A stretch of 64,000 nt of DNA from JAALLB01 sp017643495 (GCA_965216105.1 OZ244147.1:1612001-1676000); one strand, 5' to 3'; numbered from the stretch's first letter, positions 1 to 9,153 are shown. A program made the numbers and translations. Notes: generated from the letters alone by a model not told the origin.

Positions 1-497
1 TGCGCAACTGGTGTGATGACCTTGGCACGCCAAAAACGGAAAGTTGCGGCGACATGGTCATGAAATCCCTTGATGAAGCAATGAGTGAACTTGAAAGTGC
101 CCAGGGAGCTGACTGGAGAGCATGGGAGTATGGCAATGCGCATATGGCTTATTCGGAGCACAGGCCATTTGGTTCCGTTGAGCCGCTCAACCGGTTCTTC
201 AATATCGAGATTCCGAGTGGCGGGGGGCCTTATACCCTGCATCGTGGCCAAACCGATTTTTCAAAGGAACGACCATATCTCAGCCGCCACGGTGGGTCTT
301 ATCGTGCGGTGTACGATTTCTCAGACCTTGATTCCTCACTGTACATGATATCCAGCGGACAAAGTGGAAATTTCCTTTCCAAACATTACAGTGATCTGGC
401 ACGAAAATGGTCGAAATCCGAGTTTATAAGGATTACGACAGACTCCGAGCAAATTGAGAGGAGCAGTGCCGGCAAATGGGTGTTCAATCCGCAATGA
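1..497 (+). CDS. Penicillin acylase family hydrolase, C-terminal part (cut by window edge)
   Basis: The reading frame is open from base 3 to a TGA at 495-497, so about 164 residues of the C-terminus are visible and the gene begins before the window. The visible end carries signatures of the beta chain of penicillin/acyl-homoserine-lactone acylases, which are periplasmic Ntn hydrolases: a WCDD segment with a following Glu and Cys, RHGGSYR, then GQSGN followed by SKHYSD and a Trp/Glu-rich tail. The catalytic N-terminal Ser of the beta chain lies outside the window. The substrate cannot be told; members cleave beta-lactams, aliphatic amides or N-acyl homoserine lactones. The stop overlaps the start of the next gene (ATGA), which suggests one transcript. 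Confidence 0.8.
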   Translation, partial: RNWCDDLGTPKTESCGDMVMKSLDEAMSELESAQGADWRAWEYGNAHMAYSEHRPFGSVEPLNRFFNIEIPSGGGPYTLHRGQTDFSKERPYLSRHGGSYRAVYDFSDLDSSLYMISSGQSGNFLSKHYSDLARKWSKSEFIRITTDSEQIERSSAGKWVFNPQ

Positions 498-1678
498 CAA
501 ACACCGCCAGGGTAATTTGGGCTATCCTTTTCTGGGTGTTGCCATTTGTAGTGTCTGCCAATGCCGACGGCATTGTCAGCCAGGTCGTTTCTGCGCCTGT
601 CGCTGCCAACGGAATTTTGCGTGACGAGCGTAGTGGCATCAATATCTACCTGCAGACTGACCAGGTTCGCGGACTTGATTTCATGGACCCGAAAATACCT
701 GGCTATGGCTTGCCCCCCGGGGGCAGCATGGAAGTCGAAATGGTCAGCGGTTTTCAAAGGGACAAAACAATTCCGCTGGATGACAAATCCATCCTCCTTG
801 TTGTGGGGACTCCCCAGCAAGGTGTGCCGGATGAGGTGACCAAGCACACCATTTCCGAAGGTGAGAACGAGAACACGTTTGTCATAAAGACCAGCGGACC
901 AGATGGGTTGCGCCCGGACCAGTTGATATCACCTGCTCCCGGTGCTGCCGAAGACCCGATCCGCGCCAAAGGCATCAAGATAATTCATGTGGGCCGCGTT
1001 CGCGCCTTCGTTTCACGAGGAGAGCGTGGTGTGGTCGCGGTTCGCATCAAGGACCGCAGCGGTAATGTCATTGCAAGGGGAAGTACAGACGTAGAGTTTT
1101 TTGCAAAACCGTCTCCACAAATATTCCTTACAAACATACCGCACGGGCAACGAAATCATAACTGGCAACGGCTGGGACCGGGGCAGGTGGTTGGCGCTGC
1201 CAATAATACACTTCCGCTGCCCCTTCTTCTCTATGATCGCAATGAAGGTCTGGAACGCATGGGCATTGTCGGGGCAGGTGTACTTTCCAAGGCCCAGCTG
1301 ATCGCAGCCAAGTTCGAGATGCCGCTCAGTTATGGAACGGATGTCGCAGCGCTCATTTTTCGTGACACAGATGAGGACAAGGTGCTTAATCCTGCCACCG
1401 ACCAGGTTATCGGGATTGTACGCGAGGAAATTCCGCAAGGTGCGTCAGGTCAGCAATTGCTGACTCCGCTCGTGAACGAAATGCCGTTTCTGTCTGTGCA
1501 CACTTCGAACTTCAACGAACGGGCAGGGCATACGGTTGGCGGGGCCATCATGCAGGTTGTTTATATTGCAGGGGACACACCAGGTATTTACAGGCTTTCG
1601 TTTTCAATGTTTTCGAAGCCCGGTGACATGACCAGTCCCACAAGCCCGCCAGCCGTATATACGGTGGTTGTGGAATAG
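494..1678 (+). CDS. Unknown exported protein coupled to the acylase
   Basis: I do not recognise this 394-residue protein. I chose the ATG at 494 because it overlaps the acylase stop as ATGA and puts a clean signal peptide (hydrophobic ARVIWAILFWVLPFVV, then SANADG) at the N-terminus; an ATG at 476 is also possible. The mature part looks mostly beta, has no further membrane segment and no cysteines that I noticed. An acidic stretch, FRDTDEDKVLNPATD, near residue 295 recalls Asp-rich calcium-binding or DM13/SOUL-like loops but is not a recognised motif. It probably acts in the periplasm or outside the cell. Translational coupling to an Ntn hydrolase is the only functional hint. Confidence 0.75.
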   Translation: MTNTARVIWAILFWVLPFVVSANADGIVSQVVSAPVAANGILRDERSGINIYLQTDQVRGLDFMDPKIPGYGLPPGGSMEVEMVSGFQRDKTIPLDDKSILLVVGTPQQGVPDEVTKHTISEGENENTFVIKTSGPDGLRPDQLISPAPGAAEDPIRAKGIKIIHVGRVRAFVSRGERGVVAVRIKDRSGNVIARGSTDVEFFAKPSPQIFLTNIPHGQRNHNWQRLGPGQVVGAANNTLPLPLLLYDRNEGLERMGIVGAGVLSKAQLIAAKFEMPLSYGTDVAALIFRDTDEDKVLNPATDQVIGIVREEIPQGASGQQLLTPLVNEMPFLSVHTSNFNERAGHTVGGAIMQVVYIAGDTPGIYRLSFSMFSKPGDMTSPTSPPAVYTVVVE

Positions 1679-1702
1679 GATGGGGAACCCGACCTCTGGG
1701 GC

Positions 1703-2989
1703 CTATCCGGTGATGCCCAGTTCCGAATAAGGGATGAAACGAACCATCTCGCCAGCTTCAACACTGGTGGTTTCTTCCGGAATTTCGATCAGGCCGGAAG
1801 ATTCCCGCAATCCGGTAATCAGTCCAGACCCGTCGCGGTTGAACTTGTGCACAATGGTATGTCCATCGTCTGCGTTTTCCTGGAGATATCCTCTGAGGAA
1901 CTCGCGCCTGTCCGGCTTTGAGCGAATGGAAAAACCGGCTTTCAGCCAGTATCGGGATGGGGTTTGCCATTTGGCTCCGCCAAGCCGCAGCAAACAGGGG
2001 CGGACATAAAGCAGAAAGCAGACAAAGGCTGCCACCGGGTTTCCGGGCAGGGTGAAACAAAGGGTGTTTCCAACCTGGCCAAAACACATGGGTCTGCCCG
2101 GTTTGACAGCAAGTTGCCAAAGATGGCGTTTGCCATGTTTCTCAAGAGCCGTAATGAAATGGTCTTCTTCACCCTTGGACGCGCCCCCTGATGATATGAT
2201 CACATCATGGTCGGCTGCGGCACTTTTGAGTGTGTCACTGACGACATCAACCTGATCAGGTGCAATACCCAGATCCGTCACATCGCAACCCAGTTTTTCC
2301 AGCATGTCTGCAAGCATGAAGTGATTGGAATCGTAGACCCTGCCATTCACGAACTGCTCACCGGGACGCAGAATCTCGTTGCCGCTAGACAGGAGACCAA
2401 CCCGAAGTGGTTTATAGACACTCACACTGGCTGCCCCTGTAGAGGCGATTGCTGCAAGGTCCTGTGCCCTGAGACGGGATCCGGTTTCGGCTACCGTTTC
2501 ACCTTTTGTGACATCTTCACCGGCGCGCCGGCAATTTGCTCCGGCTTTCAGGCCACCGGGAATGACAATAAAATTTCCGTCTTCCTGACTATGGGGTTCA
2601 CAATCTTCCTGCATCGCAATGGTGTCTGCCCCGGATGGCATGCGCGCACCGGTGAAGATGCGGGCTGCCGAGAGCCCTGGGAGTTCGATGTCATCCGTGT
2701 CTCCAGCCGCGATTCTTGCTGTTAGTGGGAAGAAGCCGCCAGTTCTTTCAAAATCGGCATGGGCATAGGCATAGCCATCCACGGCGGAATTATCAAAAGC
2801 CGGAATGTTTCGGGGCGCAATTACCGGTTGTGAAAGTATTTTGCCTCCTGCCTGCGAGAGCGGAAGCTCCGCGGTATCGGCAACCGGCGCCATTCTGTCT
2901 TGTAGAATTTTCAGCGCTTCGTGATGGCGAAGACGATCCTTGTCATGAAGGAAGCAGTCATCAGCAAGTTTTCGGGTTTCCGGAGTCAT
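1703..2989 (-). CDS. moeA: Molybdopterin molybdotransferase MoeA
   Basis: A 428-residue cytoplasmic enzyme that inserts molybdate into adenylylated molybdopterin, the last common step of Moco synthesis. Visible signatures are PAFDNSAVDGYA near residues 63-74, the molybdopterin-binding domain with SSGGASKGEEDH near residue 265, LPGNPVAAF near residue 313, and a C-terminal domain IV. Length is normal for MoeA. Its ATG sits one base after the mobB stop, so it is the last gene of the leftward fdhD-mobA-mobB-moeA run. The gene downstream on the other strand converges on it with only 24 bases between. Confidence 0.95.
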   Translation of the reverse strand: MTPETRKLADDCFLHDKDRLRHHEALKILQDRMAPVADTAELPLSQAGGKILSQPVIAPRNIPAFDNSAVDGYAYAHADFERTGGFFPLTARIAAGDTDDIELPGLSAARIFTGARMPSGADTIAMQEDCEPHSQEDGNFIVIPGGLKAGANCRRAGEDVTKGETVAETGSRLRAQDLAAIASTGAASVSVYKPLRVGLLSSGNEILRPGEQFVNGRVYDSNHFMLADMLEKLGCDVTDLGIAPDQVDVVSDTLKSAAADHDVIISSGGASKGEEDHFITALEKHGKRHLWQLAVKPGRPMCFGQVGNTLCFTLPGNPVAAFVCFLLYVRPCLLRLGGAKWQTPSRYWLKAGFSIRSKPDRREFLRGYLQENADDGHTIVHKFNRDGSGLITGLRESSGLIEIPEETTSVEAGEMVRFIPYSELGITG

Positions 2990-2990
2990 G

Positions 2991-3500
2991 TCAGGAGTTT
3001 ATTGAAGACTGTTCAAGAATGAAATCAGCAATTTCCCGGTACGCGTTACGAGGAAAACATGGCAGCGGACAGCCAGGGATTTCGATGTCGCATGCAAGGG
3101 CCCTGACATTTGGGTCCTCCGTCCAGAAGCGGGTCTCGTTGATGGTTGCTTCGCTGATGATTTCAATCTTCGGGATTTTTTCCCGCTTGTAGCCTTCCAC
3201 CAAAACAAGATCACAGGGAGAGAGTTTCCCGAGCATGGTCCAGAAATCCGGTTCAGGCCGCTCTGCCAGTTCATGCTGGATTGCCCAGCGTTTTCCTGAA
3301 ACCAGAACCACTTCATGCGCCCCGGCCTTACGATGTTTGAAACTATCTGTTCCTGCCGTATCCAGGTCAAACGTATGGTGGGCATGCTTGATCGTGGACA
3401 CAACAAGACCCCGGGTTGATATCTCTTCAACCAGGCCGGCAACAAGGGATGTCTTGCCGGAGTTTTTCCAACCGGCGATACCAAAGCATTCAGGTGTCAT
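2991..3500 (-). CDS. mobB: Molybdopterin-guanine dinucleotide biosynthesis adaptor MobB
   Basis: A 169-residue P-loop GTPase. The Walker A motif GWKNSGKTS is at residues 10-18, followed by the family-typical STIKHAHHTFDLDT and a LVLVEGYKREKIPKIE segment. MobB binds GTP and helps MobA make the guanine-dinucleotide form of Moco used by DMSO-reductase-family enzymes such as formate dehydrogenases. Its ATG overlaps the mobA stop (ATGA), and moeA follows after one base, so tight co-translation is expected. Confidence 0.93.
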   Translation of the reverse strand: MTPECFGIAGWKNSGKTSLVAGLVEEISTRGLVVSTIKHAHHTFDLDTAGTDSFKHRKAGAHEVVLVSGKRWAIQHELAERPEPDFWTMLGKLSPCDLVLVEGYKREKIPKIEIISEATINETRFWTEDPNVRALACDIEIPGCPLPCFPRNAYREIADFILEQSSINS

Positions 3501-4117
3501 GCGGATTCCAGAATTGTTTCTGCCCGATGAAGGTCTTGAGGCGTGTTCACGTTGAAAAACGGATCGGTGGTTTCGAAAGCAAATTCGGCCAGGCTGTATC
3601 TGTGGCGCTCAACGAACAGCATTACCTTGCGGTTTTCTTCATCGGCCAGAAACGTGTGCAGGGCATCGTGAAGTGAGACCGGCCAAAGGCTGAAGACCGG
3701 GTGATTGCGGCCAGCAGAGGCGGCGATAACGATTTCAACCTGTTTGCTGTGCGCTTCTGCCAGCATCTGCTGCGCATAATCTTCTGGAAAAAACGGAGTG
3801 TCTGCGGCGACAGTGAGTACATGACTCAGGTCTGGCCGGTTTTGTTTGGTCCAAGCCATCCCGGCCAGCACGCCGGCCAATGGACCAACATGGCCATCAA
3901 TCGTGTCTGATTGAACCGGCAAGTCAAGAAAACCAAACCTCGAACCATCGCCATTTGCATTGACAAGCAGGTTTGCAACCTGGGGAGACAACCGGTCAAG
4001 CACACGGCTGATCAAGGGTTTTCCCTTCAGATTGAGCAAGCTTTTTTCTGGACCATCCATCCGTCTGGACAGACCACCTGCAAGGACGACGCCAAGAAGC
4101 TTTTCACTTGAGATCAT
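3497..4117 (-). CDS. mobA: Molybdenum cofactor guanylyltransferase MobA
   Basis: A 206-residue nucleotidyltransferase that joins GMP to Mo-molybdopterin. The N-terminal LAGGLSRRMDGPEKSLL matches the nucleotide-binding LAGGxSxRMGxxK signature of the family. A DTPFFP motif near residue 107 corresponds to the metal/nucleotide-binding Asp region. Its start overlaps the fdhD stop as ATGA and its stop overlaps the mobB start in the same way. The presence of both mobA and mobB indicates that the organism uses bis-MGD enzymes. Confidence 0.94.
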   Translation of the reverse strand: MISSEKLLGVVLAGGLSRRMDGPEKSLLNLKGKPLISRVLDRLSPQVANLLVNANGDGSRFGFLDLPVQSDTIDGHVGPLAGVLAGMAWTKQNRPDLSHVLTVAADTPFFPEDYAQQMLAEAHSKQVEIVIAASAGRNHPVFSLWPVSLHDALHTFLADEENRKVMLFVERHRYSLAEFAFETTDPFFNVNTPQDLHRAETILESA

Positions 4118-4995
4118 GCCCGTGATCCCTTGCGTGCATGTTTGTCGTCCTCTTCAGCCATGCTGGCAGGGTCCGCATCAAATACAATGCGTTGCAATCC
4201 TGACAGTGCAACGAAACGTTTGCCCCGGGCGCGGCCAATCAAGGTAAGGCCTGCCTGTTTTGCCAACTCCACACCTGATGCCGTGAAACCCGATCTTGAT
4301 GCAAGTACCGGAATTCCCATCATGACAGTTTTGATCACCATTTCGGATGTTAGCCGTCCCGTTGTGTAGAAAATCTTGTTGGCCGGATCGGTTTTTTCAC
4401 GGAACATCCATCCTGCAATCTTGTCGACAGCGTTGTGACGCCCAACGTCTTCCATATAGACAAGTGGCCGGTTCTCTTCGCACAGAACGCATCCGTGAAT
4501 GGCTCCGGCCTCCAGATAAAGACTGGGTGCCATGTTTATCTTCTTGGTGAGTTCATAGAGCCAGCTGGTTTTGAGGATGGCAGTTTTGGATAGTTCCATC
4601 TGACCGAAACTGTCCATGATGTCCCCGAAGACCGTTCCCTGTGCGCAACCCGATGTGCGCACTTTCTTCTTCATCTTTTCCTCGAAATCGGTTTTCTCTT
4701 TTGTGCGGACAACAACAACCCCGAGATCATCATCGTGCTCGATATCGGTAATCGTGTCTTCAGGCGACAGCATGTTCTGATTGACCAGATAGCCGGTGGC
4801 GAGAAGGTCCGGATGATCGCCTATCGTCATCATCGTCACGACTTCCTGGGAATTGAGGTACAGGGTAAGCGCGCGTTCGTGGACAACCCTTGTTTCAATT
4901 TCCTTGCCGGTATGATCGAGGCCCTTTACCGTTGTGGAAAGCAAAGGGTCGGTCGGATTTGGCGAGATCAGAAAGGATTTGTCCCCTTGGTTCAC
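4114..4995 (-). CDS. fdhD: Formate dehydrogenase sulfurtransferase FdhD
   Basis: FdhD carries sulfur from IscS to bis-MGD, making formate dehydrogenase active. I place the start at a GTG that overlaps the upstream MFS stop as GTGA, giving about 293 residues; the frame stays open further upstream but would run deep into that gene. Family signatures are RTSGCAQGTVFGD, TTGRLTSEMV and EDVGRHNAVDK. The usual CxxC is reduced to a single Cys (CAQG); a separate CVLC lies just before EDVGRHNAVDK. No formate dehydrogenase subunit is in the window. Downstream overlap with mobA links sulfuration and nucleotide attachment of the same cofactor. Confidence 0.92.
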   Translation of the reverse strand: MNQGDKSFLISPNPTDPLLSTTVKGLDHTGKEIETRVVHERALTLYLNSQEVVTMMTIGDHPDLLATGYLVNQNMLSPEDTITDIEHDDDLGVVVVRTKEKTDFEEKMKKKVRTSGCAQGTVFGDIMDSFGQMELSKTAILKTSWLYELTKKINMAPSLYLEAGAIHGCVLCEENRPLVYMEDVGRHNAVDKIAGWMFREKTDPANKIFYTTGRLTSEMVIKTVMMGIPVLASRSGFTASGVELAKQAGLTLIGRARGKRFVALSGLQRIVFDADPASMAEEDDKHARKGSRA

Positions 4996-6197
4996 TTGGC
5001 TGCTTCCCGTTTCAGGCTGTTTTCCACGTGGATGACATAGAGGCTCGCGATTACTGCGCAAACCAATGTGCCCAGCATAACAAGAAGAAGTGGCATGGCG
5101 CCACTATCAGCCGTGATACTGTATCCACCCAATACCGATAGTGCAGCACCACCCCCAAGCTGGATACTGCCACTCAGGCCTGAAGCAGAGCCAGCAAGCT
5201 TTGGGCGTACGCTGACGGCGCCAGCAGTGGCGCTGGGCAATGTCATGCCGTTGCCAAGACCAACAAAGAAAATCAGCCCAAAAAACGCGATGGGGTTTTC
5301 AAACCCGCTGATCAAGAGAATGAGAGAGACCGACAGGCCGCAGGTCGAGGCAAGTGAACCGCTGATCATCATGCGGTTGACACCGACCTTTTCTGTCATG
5401 CGGCCGGATATGAAATTGCCCAACAAATAACCAATGCTGATGAACATGAAATACAGGCCGTATTGCGATGGTGTCAGGTGGTAGATGCGGTCGGCGACCA
5501 GAGGGCCACCTCCAAGAAATGCAAAAAACGCACCCGAAGAAAAGGCCGTGGTTGCTGTAAACCCCCAAAACCGCCTTGATACCAGCAAGTCGGGATAGGC
5601 TTGCAACTGTTCCCTGAAACTGCCTTGACGATGCTGATTGGTTTCACCGAGATCAAGCCAGACAAAACTGATGGTGATCAGCGCACAGGTCAATGTCAGG
5701 TAGAAGGATGCCTGCCAGCCGTAACGCTCGTCCAGTATGCCGCCAAATACAGGCCCAAGCATGGGCGCGATGCTCATCCCCATTGTGATATAGGCGATCA
5801 TTCTGGCTGTAGCAGTTCCGGAAGTCATGTCACGGGCAATTGCTCTTGAGAGGACGAGGCCCACAGCGGAGAAAGATTGCAATATTCGGCCGAACAGGAA
5901 GAATTCAATGGAGGGTGCGTGAATACATACAAGGGTACCGACAATCATGACCAGGAAACCGGCCAGTATTACCGGTCGGCGTCCCAACTTGTCTGAAAGG
6001 GGACCAAACACGAGTTGCAGGCAGGCAACCGAAGCCAGATAAAGCGAAACCGAAAGCTGGGCTATGGCAGGTGTTACCTGAAATTCCGTGGCAATATGGG
6101 GGAGAGAGGGCAGAAAAACGTTCATCGCCAGTGGGCCAAGCGCAGCAGCCATGACCAGGGTAACGATGAAGGGAGGTGTCTTATTGTTCAGCGGCAT
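4992..6197 (-). CDS. Bcr/CflA-type MFS multidrug efflux transporter
   Basis: A 12-segment inner-membrane drug:proton antiporter. The start at MPLNNKTPP gives 401 residues, the normal size for Bcr/CflA proteins. The N-terminal ALGPLAMNVFLPSLP segment is typical of this subfamily, and GPLSDKLGRRPVIL is the MFS loop 2-3 signature (GxLaDrxGrkxxl). The start lies 17 bases inside the preceding DMT gene and the stop overlaps fdhD (GTGA), so it is cotranscribed with both. The substrate is unknown; co-location with molybdenum genes may only reflect operon packing. Confidence 0.88.
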   Translation of the reverse strand: MPLNNKTPPFIVTLVMAAALGPLAMNVFLPSLPHIATEFQVTPAIAQLSVSLYLASVACLQLVFGPLSDKLGRRPVILAGFLVMIVGTLVCIHAPSIEFFLFGRILQSFSAVGLVLSRAIARDMTSGTATARMIAYITMGMSIAPMLGPVFGGILDERYGWQASFYLTLTCALITISFVWLDLGETNQHRQGSFREQLQAYPDLLVSRRFWGFTATTAFSSGAFFAFLGGGPLVADRIYHLTPSQYGLYFMFISIGYLLGNFISGRMTEKVGVNRMMISGSLASTCGLSVSLILLISGFENPIAFFGLIFFVGLGNGMTLPSATAGAVSVRPKLAGSASGLSGSIQLGGGAALSVLGGYSITADSGAMPLLLVMLGTLVCAVIASLYVIHVENSLKREAAK

Positions 6198-7098
6198 GGG
6201 TGGTTCCGGTTGAAATCTTGCGCGCTCCCACGCGCTCTCTGTAAATTGTGTAGATGCCGCTCCCCACGACAATGAGTGAACCAATGACCGTCAAACTGTC
6301 CGGTATTTCATCAAAGAAGAACACGCCAATCGTCAGGGCAAACAGAAGCACGAAATAGCGAAACGGTGTGACGACGCCAACTTCACCAACGCGCATTGCG
6401 CTTACTATTCCGAAAAAACCGGTAATCAGGAACAACGAGGCGACTGCCAGCAAGCCGATTGTGCCTGCACTAACCGGCACCCAGGTCTGGTAGAAAGACA
6501 GCAGGCCACCAAAGGCGGTCACGGTTATGACCGTGACAAGGCTGACGAAAAACGTGGGAATGTTCGAGTCCAGCTTGCGTGTGGCAAGATCGCGTATAGT
6601 GGTTGAAGCAACCGCGGCGAGGCACCAGAGCGAGTAGATGGTAAAGCCTTCGACGCCCGGTTGAATGATCAGCAATACACCAAACAATCCGACCAGAATT
6701 GCAGCAATCCGCCGCCACCCGATTGGTTCGCCAAAGAAAATGGCTGCGCCTACTGTTACGGTAAGCGGCAAGGCCTGCATGATTGCAATGGTATTTGCCA
6801 TTGGCATGTTGAAAAGGGCTGTCAGAAAGAAGAAAGAGGCACTTACTTCAGCCATGATGCGAAGCAGAAAAGGTGCCGAAAGAATGACCTTTGCCGGTCG
6901 CATCTGCCCCAGTGCAGCGGTAATTATTGTCAAAAGCAAAATCGCGAAACATCCCCGGATTACCAGAATCTGGGAAAGTGGCAGGTCTTGGGCTGTAAAT
7001 TTCAGGAAACTGTCGCCAACGGCAAAGCTTGCCATGGCTAATAACATTAGTGCGCTGCCGCGAACATTGTCGCTCATCGTAACCGGATTGCCGGACAT
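6181..7098 (-). CDS. DMT-superfamily (EamA) permease
   Basis: A 305-residue inner-membrane protein with about ten hydrophobic segments arranged as two EamA repeats. The N-terminal ALMLLAMASFAVGDSFLKF and the TIAIMQALPLTVTVGAAIF region fit the drug/metabolite exporter family. The ATG at 7098 is preferred; a second ATG seven codons later is possible. It heads the leftward run through an MFS pump, fdhD, mobA, mobB and moeA, so its promoter in the 243-base region up to the divergent GGDEF-EAL gene probably drives all six genes. The substrate cannot be inferred. Confidence 0.85.
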   Translation of the reverse strand: MSGNPVTMSDNVRGSALMLLAMASFAVGDSFLKFTAQDLPLSQILVIRGCFAILLLTIITAALGQMRPAKVILSAPFLLRIMAEVSASFFFLTALFNMPMANTIAIMQALPLTVTVGAAIFFGEPIGWRRIAAILVGLFGVLLIIQPGVEGFTIYSLWCLAAVASTTIRDLATRKLDSNIPTFFVSLVTVITVTAFGGLLSFYQTWVPVSAGTIGLLAVASLFLITGFFGIVSAMRVGEVGVVTPFRYFVLLFALTIGVFFFDEIPDSLTVIGSLIVVGSGIYTIYRERVGARKISTGTTHAAEQ

Positions 7099-7341
7099 TG
7101 GAGGGCTTTCAAAACATGCCTTGGGAGGGCTAGAAGTCAGATCAACCCATGGAAAGTTTCACAGAAAGCCGTTGTTGGCAATATGTGCAAATGCAATAAA
7201 AACACCGGAAATCTGTTGCCAGATACAAGAAATTCGGCAGAAAGTTCAAATTTTAAGCGTTGAATTCATCAAAACGAACCCGTTTCCCTCTAACTTTTCG
7301 GGTCTAGCAGGGAGCGGGATGTTTGTTCCGTTATAAGATTT

Positions 7342-9153
7342 ATGGTCAAGGGGCGGGGTGCGTCAGTCTCTGGCGCAGGCATAATGCGCGGTTTTGCATT
7401 TGCCGGACTTGTGTTGCTTACAGGGGCGAGCCAATTATGGGCATTGAATCTGGTTACACCGGAAAGCCCGCCACTGGCAGTGTTCCTGCTGGCTTGCGGA
7501 CCCGTATTTCTTGCGATGGCCGTTATATCCATTTACTCGCGGACGGAAATATCCCACCAGCTTTCAAGACTGACCAAAGCCGCTGAACGCGCTGCAAGCG
7601 GTGACCACTCCGCCATAGAGAGTGTGTCGGGCGTTCGTGAGGTTCGTGAGCTTGGCTCTGCCATTTCGAACATGTCCTCGTATCTGCGCAAGAACATGGC
7701 TCAGGCTTTCGAGCTGGCTTATGTCGACCGCACAACGGAATTGCCGAACCGGGAGTTTTTCCGCAAGGAACTGACCCGGGCTATCAGCAAAACAATCCGG
7801 AAGGGATCGACAGGTGCGTTGCTGTTCGTTGACCTCGACGGGTTCAAGCACGTCAATGATACCTATGGTCATGACGTTGGTGACATGGTTCTGCATCAGG
7901 TTTCTCGCCGGTTGACGAATATTCTGCGTGCTGAAGACCTCATAGGACTGAAGCCGGGTGTCGAACTCGCCCAATCCATCACTGATGAAGAAGGCGACGA
8001 GTCACAGGTGAGCAGGCAAATGCTGGCACGTCTGGGCGGTGACGAGTTCACCGTTTTGCTGACCGAAACCCGGGAAGCAACAGATGCTGCCATAGTTTCA
8101 AGACGGATTATTGATGTCATTTCGCAACCGTTTGACATTCACGGAACCCAGCTTTCGGTGGGAGCTTCCATAGGCATTGCGACTTTTCCGCATGATGGAT
8201 CGGATTATCAGACGATTCTCAAAAGTGCCGACATGGCGATGTACAAGGCAAAAGGCAGCGGCAAGAACACCTACCGGTTTTACTCGGAAACGCTGAATGA
8301 AGAAGCGGCGAGACGTGGCGCGCTGGAGGCCGGACTCCGTGAAGCTGTAAGATCGGATAATGAACTGGTGCTGCATTACCAGCCGAAAATTGATTTGGAG
8401 CAGGGCAAGCCAACAGCCGTGGAAGCCCTCCTGCGGTGGAACCACCCAAGGGACGGAATGCGTTCACCCGACAGCTTTCTGGATGTGGCAGAAAGTTGCG
8501 GATTGATGCCTACACTTGGCACCTGGGTTGTGGAGGAGGCCTGCCGCCAGATCGTCAAGCTGGAAGCTTGCGGTTTCCCGCTGCCGGTGTCAGTCAATAT
8601 TTCAATAGGGCAGTTCGAGCAGGCAGATTTTGCTGATGTTGTTCAGTCGATCCTTGCCAAAACGGGTGCCAAACCGGAAATGCTCAATCTGGAACTGGCC
8701 GAGAAAGTACTGATGCATAATCCGGACGTGGTGTTTCATCACATCACCATTCTGAAGGAGCTTGGTGTTACGTTCTCGATTGATGATTTTGGGGTAGGCT
8801 CGTCCAACCTGAAGGAGCTTTGCAGGCTTCCCCTGGACCAGTTCAAGATTGATTGCTCCGTTATCCATCTGCTTGATGGAGATGAAGCAAATCAGGGTGC
8901 AACGATCTTTCGTACAATCATGGCCGTTGCCGACAGTTTTGACTATGAGACGGTTGCCGTGGGTGTTGAAACCGAAAGGCAGTTACGGATCATTGAAAAA
9001 CATGGCTGCAAGTGGGCGCAGGGCTATTACTTTGCCCATCCCATGCCGGAGGAGCATTTGCACGACTGGCTTGTGACTACATTGCAAGGGATTGAAGCCA
9101 AGGAACCGGATGCAGACGTTGTTGACCCGCCTTCGGGCAGTCAGGTTGCATGA
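7342..9153 (+). CDS. Membrane GGDEF-EAL cyclic-di-GMP turnover protein
   Basis: A 603-residue protein with two N-terminal membrane segments (about residues 15-32 and 44-62), a HAMP-like linker, a GGDEF domain and an EAL domain. The diguanylate cyclase motif LGGDEF is intact at residues 232-236. The RxxD inhibitory-site sequence RAED is at 196-199, but about 27 extra residues (GLKPG to QMLAR) separate it from GGDEF. The EAL domain keeps E361 of EALLRW, SVNIS, LELAEK, IDDFGVGSSNL, FKID, GVETERQ and QGYYF, so it is probably an active phosphodiesterase. The start is uncertain: ATG at 7342 or 7384. The 3' end overlaps the convergent gph gene by 13 bases. Confidence 0.93.
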   Translation: MVKGRGASVSGAGIMRGFAFAGLVLLTGASQLWALNLVTPESPPLAVFLLACGPVFLAMAVISIYSRTEISHQLSRLTKAAERAASGDHSAIESVSGVREVRELGSAISNMSSYLRKNMAQAFELAYVDRTTELPNREFFRKELTRAISKTIRKGSTGALLFVDLDGFKHVNDTYGHDVGDMVLHQVSRRLTNILRAEDLIGLKPGVELAQSITDEEGDESQVSRQMLARLGGDEFTVLLTETREATDAAIVSRRIIDVISQPFDIHGTQLSVGASIGIATFPHDGSDYQTILKSADMAMYKAKGSGKNTYRFYSETLNEEAARRGALEAGLREAVRSDNELVLHYQPKIDLEQGKPTAVEALLRWNHPRDGMRSPDSFLDVAESCGLMPTLGTWVVEEACRQIVKLEACGFPLPVSVNISIGQFEQADFADVVQSILAKTGAKPEMLNLELAEKVLMHNPDVVFHHITILKELGVTFSIDDFGVGSSNLKELCRLPLDQFKIDCSVIHLLDGDEANQGATIFRTIMAVADSFDYETVAVGVETERQLRIIEKHGCKWAQGYYFAHPMPEEHLHDWLVTTLQGIEAKEPDADVVDPPSGSQVA

